A stretch of DNA of 5,320 nt from Spirochaetaceae bacterium (GTDB lineage Bacteria > Spirochaetota > Spirochaetia > Treponematales > Breznakiellaceae): positions 1-5,320 of the forward strand of contig JAIRMP010000086.1 in the NCBI GenBank assembly GCA_031258615.1. The letters run 5' to 3'. Below are positions 1-3,593 of this stretch, piece after piece (positions within the stretch are counted from its first letter, which is position 1; each line of letters begins with the position of its first letter). A program made the position numbers and the translations under genes. The notes beneath the pieces are model-generated. The model was not told the DNA's origin, did not search any database, and was given only the letters and a program-made list of their open reading frames with translations.

Positions 1-45
1 ACCTTTCTCTTCTTTTTGCACGGAAAAAATTGTTACACCCGGCGG

Positions 46-117
46 CTTGAGCGGGTACGGCGGGAGCCGCCCAGCCCGCTCTTCAAGGACGACTCGCCAG
101 CCGCCTTGCGGCGGCTA
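46..117. repeat. Two palindromes and a shared short motif downstream of the TPR gene
   Basis: GAGCGGG (49-55) pairs with CCCGCTC (75-81) around a three-base internal loop and an inner GGCGG/CCGCC stem (59-63, 67-71). AGCCGCC (100-106) pairs with GGCGGCT (111-117) around TTGC, and this palindrome overlaps the second stop of the TPR frame. Between them CAAGGACGACTCG (84-96) matches the motif found twice behind pfp (3519-3531, 3563-3575). A T-run follows on the minus strand only about 20 bases after the first stem, so termination is possible but not canonical. Positions 1-45 show nothing else. Confidence 0.6.
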
Positions 118-189
118 ATTCCCCGTGCTCGACAGTATTCCAAGCATGCTCCGCACACCGGCATTATTGGGATCAAGCTGCAACGCCTT
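115..189 (-). pseudogene. In-frame continuation of the TPR gene beyond the amber codon
   Basis: Directly after TAG (192-190) the same frame reads KALQLDPNNAGVRSMLG and seven more codons before a TAG at 117-115. KALQLDPN is the second half of helix B of a TPR unit and restores the 34-residue spacing if the amber is counted as residue 26 of unit 12. What follows resembles a C-terminal capping helix. This is either a fossil left by a recent nonsense mutation or an extension made by occasional readthrough. Confidence 0.7.
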
Positions 190-1452
190 CTACAAGTCAG
201 CACGGGCGCGGGCAAAGTCGAATTTGAATAAGAAATACGCACTACCCCGGCCGGCATATGCATCCGCAAAATCCGGGTCGAGCCGGATCGCCTGGGTGTA
301 GTCCGCTATCGCCCGGTCGTAGTCATCTTTCATGGTATACGCATAGCCACGGCCGTAATACACCGCCGCAAGATTGGGGTTGAGCCGCAGGGCCTCATTG
401 TAGTCCGCTATGGCACGGTCGTAGTCCCCTTTGTTCTTATACGCAATGCCCCGGTTGTTATACGCCGCCGCATCATTGGGGTCAAGCCGCAGGGCCTGGG
501 TGTAGTCCGCTATGGCACGGTCGTTGTCCCCTTTGTTCCTATACGCATTGCCCCGGTTTTTATACGCCACCGCAAGATTGGGGGCGAGCCGCAGGGCCTG
601 GTTGAGGTCCGCAATGGCTCGGTCGTAGTCCTTTTTGTTGTTATACGCAATGCCTCGGTTGCAATACGCCGCCGCATCATTGGGGTCAAGCCGCAGGGCC
701 TGGGTGTAGTCCGCTATGGCACGGTCGTTGTCCTTTTTGTCGGAATACGCAATGCCCCGGCCGGCATATGCATCCGCAAAATCCGGGTCGAGCCGGATTG
801 CCTGGCTTTGGTCCGCTATCGCCCGGTCATAGTCCCCTTTGCGGGTATACGCAAGGCCCCGGTTGCTATATGCCGCCGCATCATTGGGGTCAAGCCGCAG
901 TGCCTGGGTGTAGTCCGCTATGGCACGGTCGTTGTCCCCTTTGTTCCTATACGCATTGCCCCGGTTTTTATACGCCACCGCAAGATTGGGGGCGAGCCGC
1001 AGCGCCTCGGTGTAGTCCGCTATGGCGCGGTCGTAGTCCCCTTTCGCGGAATACGCAACGCCCCGGTTGCAATACGCCGCCGCATCATTGGGGTCAAGCC
1101 GCAGTGCCTGGGTGTAGTCCGCTATGGCACGGTCGTAGTCCCCTTTGTTCTTATACGCAATGCCCCGGTTGTTATACGCCGCCGCATCATTGGGGTCGAG
1201 CCGCAGGGCCTGGTTGAGGTCCGCAATGGCCCGGTCGTAGTCCCCTTTTTTCCAATACGCAAGGCCCCGGTTGGTATACACCGCCGCAAGATTCGGGTCG
1301 AGCCGCAGTGCCTGGTTGAAGTCCGCTATGGCGCGGTCGTTGTCCCCTTTGTCGGAATACGCAACGCCCCGGACGTAATACGCCGCCGCGACAGCCCTGT
1401 CCCAATCGGCGCTCAACAAAAACTTCTTGCATAATGAACCTTCATAACTCAT
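190..1452 (-). CDS. TPR-repeat protein, 11 full repeats plus a truncated twelfth
   Basis: This 420-residue protein is almost wholly tetratricopeptide repeats, paired helices that stack into a scaffold for protein-protein contacts. No partner can be named. After a 21-residue leader (MSYEGSLCKKFLLSADWDRAV, no signal peptide, so probably cytoplasmic) come eleven 34-residue units (residues 22-395) of the pattern AAAYxNRGxAYxxKGDYDRAIADYTQALRLDPND. Each is exactly 102 bases with no indels. Units 5 and 9 are identical in protein sequence, and 4-5 resemble 8-9. Unit 12 stops at ARADL with TAG (192-190), and the rest of that repeat continues in frame to a TAG at 117-115. I start at ATG 1452 because GAGGAG (1466-1461) lies eight bases before it. 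The frame stays open to 1776, but the extra 108 residues look non-coding and overlap the 75-codon gene. No enzymatic domain is attached. Confidence 0.88.
   Translation of the reverse strand: MSYEGSLCKKFLLSADWDRAVAAAYYVRGVAYSDKGDNDRAIADFNQALRLDPNLAAVYTNRGLAYWKKGDYDRAIADLNQALRLDPNDAAAYNNRGIAYKNKGDYDRAIADYTQALRLDPNDAAAYCNRGVAYSAKGDYDRAIADYTEALRLAPNLAVAYKNRGNAYRNKGDNDRAIADYTQALRLDPNDAAAYSNRGLAYTRKGDYDRAIADQSQAIRLDPDFADAYAGRGIAYSDKKDNDRAIADYTQALRLDPNDAAAYCNRGIAYNNKKDYDRAIADLNQALRLAPNLAVAYKNRGNAYRNKGDNDRAIADYTQALRLDPNDAAAYNNRGIAYKNKGDYDRAIADYNEALRLNPNLAAVYYGRGYAYTMKDDYDRAIADYTQAIRLDPDFADAYAGRGSAYFLFKFDFARARADL
193..1389 (-). repeat. 102-bp tandem array encoding the TPR units
   Basis: Eleven full units step every 102 bases from 1389 to 268, followed by 75 bases of a twelfth (267-193). 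Units 5 (981-880) and 9 (573-472) are nearly identical in DNA as well as protein. Units 3 (1185-1084) and 10 (471-370) share long identical stretches. Such conservation at silent positions points to recent duplication or gene conversion. It is also why the opposite strand shows long open frames. Confidence 0.9.
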
Positions 1453-1595
1453 AATTCTTTCTCCTCTTTTCGCGGCGGTTCCTTCCGCCGCATTTGTTAA
1501 AAATTGTCCCCTTTTACGCGGGGGCCCTGTTGAATGTTGCTCCAGTACATTCACCTGTCCGCCATTCCGCGCGGGTCCTAATCCGCGGACTTCCT
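1453..1595. other. Intergenic region with three short stem-loops before the TPR gene
   Basis: Inverted repeats are CGCGG/CCGCG (1570-1574, 1583-1587), TGAATGT/ACATTCA (1531-1537, 1547-1553) and GCGGCGG/CCGCCGC (1472-1478, 1485-1491). On the minus strand CCCC, eight bases, then GGGG and ACAATTTTT (about 1522-1500) form a weak terminator-like arrangement. No clear -35/-10 pair is visible, so the TPR gene may depend on the upstream promoter. The longest open frame of the TPR gene runs through here, but its sequence is arginine- and glycine-rich noise. Confidence 0.5.
1472..1491 (-). promoter_or_regulatory. GC-only hairpin immediately upstream of the TPR gene's ribosome binding site
   Basis: Seven G:C pairs (1472-1478 with 1485-1491) enclose a six-base loop. 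On the minus strand the hairpin ends five bases before GAGGAG (1466-1461). There is no T-run, so it is not a terminator. A structure this close to the ribosome binding site could affect initiation or protect the 5' end, which is inference. Confidence 0.45.
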
Positions 1596-1823
1596 CTATG
1601 GAATGATCATCGAAGCCACCGGCCCCCACTGGCCGGCCTGCTCCGCCTCGTCCCGCGACTTTACCAGGAGGGTTTCCGCCGCGGTAAAGAGTGTTCCCAG
1701 TTCGGTAAACTCCGCGTCGGGTATCCCCAGGAGGGTTCGCAGGGTCTCGATCAGGTAAGCGAGCCACTTTCGACACATTGCCAGAATCTCAGTTCGAGGT
1801 CCCGGCAGCCAATCAGTACTCAT
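1596..1823 (-). CDS. Small treponemal hypothetical protein, apparently internally deleted
   Basis: This is a 75-codon gene with an excellent ribosome binding site, AAAGGAG (1836-1830), six bases before its ATG. It begins MSTDWLPGPR and continues as an amphipathic helical segment, with two stretches around residues 11-31 and 37-61. It ends GQWGPVASMIIP. From memory, termite-gut treponemes have a family of roughly 200-residue hypothetical proteins that start like MSKDWLPGPR and finish like GPWGPVVSAIIP, with a beta-rich middle. Here the two ends are joined near residues 61-64 (about 1631-1643), which fits an in-frame loss of the middle two thirds. No signal peptide or membrane span is seen. Function is unknown. 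The gene is downstream of the minisatellite leader and 143 bases before the TPR gene, possibly on the same transcript. It could be a short functional version or a remnant. Confidence 0.6.
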   Translation of the reverse strand: MSTDWLPGPRTEILAMCRKWLAYLIETLRTLLGIPDAEFTELGTLFTAAETLLVKSRDEAEQAGQWGPVASMIIP

Positions 1824-2163
1824 AGTTATCTCCTTTAATTTTGATAGATTTAACGGCAGAGATATTTGCTCTAGCGGCAGAGATATTCGCTCTAGCTGGA
1901 GAGTTGCCAGCTAGAGCGCCAGAGTCATCCGCTCTAGCCGCGGAGTTCCCAGTCATGGCTGGAGGGTTCCCAACTCTAGCTGGAGAGTTTGCCGCTAGAG
2001 CGCCAGAATCATCCGCTCTAGCTGGAGAGTTGCCAGCTCTAGCGGCAGAGTCATTCGCTCTAGCTGGAGAGTTTGCCGCTCTAGCGAATGTTTTATTCGC
2101 TAGAGCGGCAGAGGCGTTAGTTTTAGCTATTTTGACGAATGAGGAGTTAGGCGGCTGAAGCAT
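1813..2163 (-). CDS. Possible repeat-encoded leader ORF, 116 codons
   Basis: From the ATG at 2163 (or a TTG at 2181) the frame reads MLQPPNSSFVKIAKTNASAA, then twelve more heptads of the AxNSPAR type, and ends KIKGDNYEY with a TGA at 1815-1813. Composition is dominated by Ala, Asn, Ser, Arg and Pro, with no signal peptide, membrane segment or known domain. No good ribosome binding site precedes either start. For coding: it ends 11 bases inside the next gene, whose Shine-Dalgarno it contains, an arrangement that would allow translational coupling. Against: the opposite strand is equally open because the 21-bp unit lacks stops. I do not recognise it as a characterised protein. Confidence 0.3.
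   Translation of the reverse strand: MLQPPNSSFVKIAKTNASAALANKTFARAANSPARANDSAARAGNSPARADDSGALAANSPARVGNPPAMTGNSAARADDSGALAGNSPARANISAARANISAVKSIKIKGDNYEY
1888..1918. repeat. Perfect 12-bp palindrome with 7-base loop inside the minisatellite
   Basis: CGCTCTAGCTGG (1888-1899) and CCAGCTAGAGCG (1907-1918) are exact reverse complements around AGAGTTG. The palindrome lies about 65 bases upstream of the 75-codon gene's start and would fold in its leader RNA. Confidence 0.8.
2074..2110. repeat. Perfect 16-bp palindrome with 5-base loop inside the minisatellite
   Basis: TGCCGCTCTAGCGAAT (2074-2089) is the exact reverse complement of 2095-2110, with loop GTTTT between. It is the strongest hairpin in the window. 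Transcribed in the minus direction it has no following T-run, so it does not look like a terminator. Confidence 0.85.
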
Positions 2164-2203
2164 TTTGCCGTCCGGATACAATAAAAAAAGAAAAAGAAGC
2201 GTT

Positions 2204-2327
2204 AGGTATTTGACATACGGTGTTGTAGAGAGTATAACGGGAGCCGTGAGCCGGGAGTCGGGAGCCGTGAGCCGTGAGCCGTGAGCCGTGAGCCGTCAAT
2301 GGCCATCGGGCGTTTCTTCAAGTTCAT
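2204..2327 (-). CDS. Possible leaderless 40-codon small ORF through the heptamer array
   Basis: An ATG at 2327-2325 sits where transcription from the TATAAT box should begin, and no Shine-Dalgarno sequence precedes it, so translation would have to be leaderless. The frame begins MNLKKRPMAIDG, passes through the 7-base repeats as GSRLTAHGSRL-like sequence and ends at a TAA near 2204. It resembles no protein I recognise, and the repeat-derived composition could be chance. Because the repeat unit is 7 bases, a change in copy number would shift the frame. Confidence 0.2.
2210..2238 (+). promoter_or_regulatory. Promoter-like sequence, plus strand, facing the minus-strand promoter
   Basis: TTGACA (2210-2215), a 17-base spacer and TATAAC (2233-2238) form a near-consensus sigma-70 promoter. 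No gene follows on the plus strand: the transcript would begin in the heptamer array and run antisense into the radical SAM gene. It converges on the minus-strand promoter about 100 bases away. It may be fortuitous or may make an antisense RNA. Confidence 0.45.
2241..2296. repeat. GAGCCGT heptamer array, 8 copies
   Basis: Eight contiguous 7-base units fill 56 bases. Six are exact GAGCCGT (units 1 and 4-8), unit 2 is GAGCCGG and unit 3 is GAGTCGG. The array lies inside the region transcribed from the minus-strand promoter at 2334-2362 and just downstream of the plus-strand promoter-like sequence at 2210-2238. The run of identical units suggests recent expansion by slippage. Confidence 0.9.
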
Positions 2328-2333
2328 AATAAG

Positions 2334-2362
2334 ATTATAGCGGGCTGTAAAAAAAACGTCAA
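2334..2362 (-). promoter_or_regulatory. Strong sigma-70-type promoter, minus strand
   Basis: Read on the minus strand, TTGACG (2362-2357) is followed by a 17-base spacer and a perfect TATAAT (2339-2334). The spacer contains a run of eight T. It directs transcription leftwards through the heptamer array and the 21-bp minisatellite into the 75-codon gene and possibly the TPR gene. The predicted start, about seven bases past the -10 box, falls on or beside an ATG at 2327. Confidence 0.7.
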
Positions 2363-2520
2363 GATTGTCAGCAATATAAGGAAAAGTTCACCCCTTTAAC
2401 AAGCGATTCGTTCACCTTCCATGACAAAACGCAAAAGCTATTCCCCCGGCGGAAATGACCGGAAACACCGCTTATACACCGCAGTCAAAAATTGGGCGTT
2501 TCCTGTTCGCCGGCGGCAGG
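2363..2520. other. Non-coding stretch after the radical SAM gene
   Basis: No credible gene is present, and the plus-strand frame through here runs antisense into the radical SAM gene. GTTCACC occurs twice, 24 bases apart (2386-2392, 2410-2416), just upstream of the strong minus-strand promoter, where an activator could bind. That role is a guess. I see no stem followed by a T-run to end the radical SAM transcript. Confidence 0.4.
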
Positions 2521-3351
2521 TCATTCGTAGACGGCGATGGGTGTCGTTATGCCCGCCGTTTCGAACGCCATTTGGAGGGCGCCGGCGCGTTCCTCAAGCG
2601 AGGAGGCGGGTAAAGCGGCGCAGACCGGATCATGCGGGCTGGGGCGCGCCTTGCCGTACACCTGCGCCAGCTTTACATTCCCCGGTTTTGCGATTTCGGC
2701 TGTAAGTGCGGCCCACGCGCATAGCTCTTCCACGGATGGCGACTCCCCGTTTACCGAACAGTGCATCGTCTGTATCACGCACTCGTTATCACGCGAAAAT
2801 CTTTTTATCGCTCCGGTAAGTTCCGCAAAGCTGATCGCGCAGCCGTCTATCTTTTCGTACCAGGCCGGACTGCCGGCGTCCAGCTTTATCCAGAGCCGCG
2901 CCGAAACAGGCGGGCGTACCGCGTATTCCAGAAAGTTAAAACAGTCCTGCCGCAAAAGCCCCGTGCCGTTGCTTATCACTACCAGACTTGCGCCGGGCGC
3001 GCCCGCGTCCCGTACCGAGGCCGCCGCCAGCAGCGCCGGGGCAAAATCAGCGGAAATGGTCGGCTCGCCATTACCGGAAAAACATATATCTTTCACGGGA
3101 ACATTACGCGCCGAGGCTTCCGCTATCGCTTTCCGCAGGCCGCTCTCCATCACTGTTTGAGAAAAGGGGACATTGCTAGCAACCGGAAAAACCTCGCAGT
3201 ACTTACAGTCAAAGTTGCAGCGCTTCCTGTCGGGGTACAGGTTTATGCCTATCGAAAGCCCCTCCGACCTGCGCGAATAGACGGGGTACACGATGAGGCC
3301 TTCCTCCCTGCCGCGGTGGTTTTTGACGCTGCCGGCATTTTCAACATTCAT
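2521..3351 (-). CDS. Radical SAM protein related to COG0731 (TYW1-like), function unknown
   Basis: This 276-residue protein has the radical SAM cluster motif CNFDCKYC (Cys45, Cys49, Cys52), which binds a [4Fe-4S] cluster that cleaves S-adenosylmethionine. The glycine-rich SAM-binding segment SGNGEPT (92-98) follows, and VISNGTG comes later in the barrel. The block SRRSEGLSIGINLYPD before the cysteines is typical of COG0731 proteins, whose archaeal members (TYW1) make the wyosine base in tRNA-Phe. There is no cysteine in residues 1-44, where TYW1 carries ligands for its second cluster, so a wyosine synthase role is unlikely and the substrate is unknown. The ATG at 3351 has only a distant AAAGG before it. 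A GTG at 3291 (residue 21) is preceded by GGGAGGAAGG, and the conserved sequence begins there, so the protein may be about 256 residues. pfp lies 242 bases upstream, so a shared transcript is uncertain. Confidence 0.85.
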   Translation of the reverse strand: MNVENAGSVKNHRGREEGLIVYPVYSRRSEGLSIGINLYPDRKRCNFDCKYCEVFPVASNVPFSQTVMESGLRKAIAEASARNVPVKDICFSGNGEPTISADFAPALLAAASVRDAGAPGASLVVISNGTGLLRQDCFNFLEYAVRPPVSARLWIKLDAGSPAWYEKIDGCAISFAELTGAIKRFSRDNECVIQTMHCSVNGESPSVEELCAWAALTAEIAKPGNVKLAQVYGKARPSPHDPVCAALPASSLEERAGALQMAFETAGITTPIAVYE

Positions 3352-3593
3352 AAGAAACTATACACCTTTAGGCATAAAAATATCACCAGGCGAACTCCTA
3401 CGGCTGGACAACCGCCTGCGGCTGGACAACCGCCTGCGGCGGTTGTCTCCGGAGTTTGCGCCGCCAGCCTAGCGGCTGGCTTACCGCGCAAACTCCACCC
3501 TCCTTGTAAAGCAGCTCGCAAAGACGACTCGTAACCCTTTTTCTTTCACGCTTAGCGGCTCGCAAGGACAACTCCTAAGCCATTGGCGTACGT
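3352..3593. repeat. Intergenic repeat cluster between pfp and the radical SAM gene
   Basis: No gene is supported here. An 18-bp unit beginning CGGCTGGACAACC is tandemly duplicated (3401-3418, 3419-3436). The second copy runs into a perfect palindrome, GACAACCGCC / GGCGGTTGTC (3425-3434, 3438-3447, 3-base loop). A nested palindrome follows: outer arms GGAGTTTGCGC (3451-3461) and GCGCAAACTCC (3486-3496), inner arms GCCAGCC (3463-3469) and GGCTGGC (3474-3480). Two related copies of GCTCGCAARGACRACTCS start at 3514 and 3557, and GCTTAG/CTAAGC (3550-3555, 3575-3580) encloses the second. The arms are stable, but none is followed by a T-run on either strand, so they do not look like ordinary intrinsic terminators. 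They may be a dispersed REP-like family, since the same short motif recurs at 84-96. Confidence 0.75.
3451..3496. repeat. Nested palindrome (11-bp outer arms, 7-bp inner arms)
   Basis: Outer arms 3451-3461 and 3486-3496 match perfectly over 11 bp, and inner arms 3463-3469 and 3474-3480 match over 7 bp around a 4-base loop. Transcribed from either strand it would fold into a long two-part stem-loop. It lies about 100 bases after the pfp stop and could protect or attenuate that transcript, which is inference. Confidence 0.7.

Larger units (their letters stand above)
1849..2121. repeat. 21-bp minisatellite, about 13 degenerate copies, rich in CTAG palindromes
   Basis: Thirteen consecutive 21-base units occupy 273 bases. 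On the minus strand a typical unit reads as codons for A-G-N-S-P-A-R, with variants such as ADDSGAL and ANISAAR. Unit junctions carry GCTAGAGC or GCTCTAGC, so neighbouring units in opposite sense form perfect palindromes. Because 21 is a multiple of 3 and no unit carries a stop in these frames, both strands stay open. It lies in the leader between the promoter at 2334-2362 and the 75-codon gene. Confidence 0.9.

Noticed and set aside
768..1434. Long plus-strand open frames across the TPR array
   Set aside because: They are antisense shadows produced because the 102-bp unit has no stops in those frames. The minus strand has the proper start, ribosome binding site and a recognised fold.
1453..1776. 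N-terminal extension of the TPR reading frame upstream of 1452
   Set aside because: The extra 108 residues are rich in Gly, Arg and Pro with no TPR character, they overlap the 75-codon gene in another frame, and the ATG at 1452 has a well-spaced GAGGAG.
1841..2158. Plus-strand 105-codon frame through the 21-bp minisatellite
   Set aside because: It begins at TTG with no ribosome binding site and is open only because each 21-bp unit lacks a stop. The minus-strand frame has better context, though it too is uncertain.
1849..2296. CRISPR array
   Set aside because: The 21-bp and 7-bp units are contiguous tandem repeats with no unique spacers between them, and no cas gene is present.
2421..2705. 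Plus-strand 94-codon frame downstream of the plus-strand promoter-like sequence
   Set aside because: Arginine-rich shadow composition, antisense to the end of the radical SAM gene, and no ribosome binding site.
2521..3351. Annotation as wyosine synthase TYW1
   Set aside because: Only general similarity holds. The second cluster's cysteines are absent, and the pathway is archaeal and eukaryotic.
3451..3496. Intrinsic terminator of pfp
   Set aside because: The stem is strong, but neither strand has a T-run after it, and it is about 100 bases beyond the stop.
3352..3593. Insertion sequence remnant
   Set aside because: No transposase fragment, no paired terminal repeats spanning the segment and no target duplication are visible. 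The palindromes are better described as a REP-like cluster.
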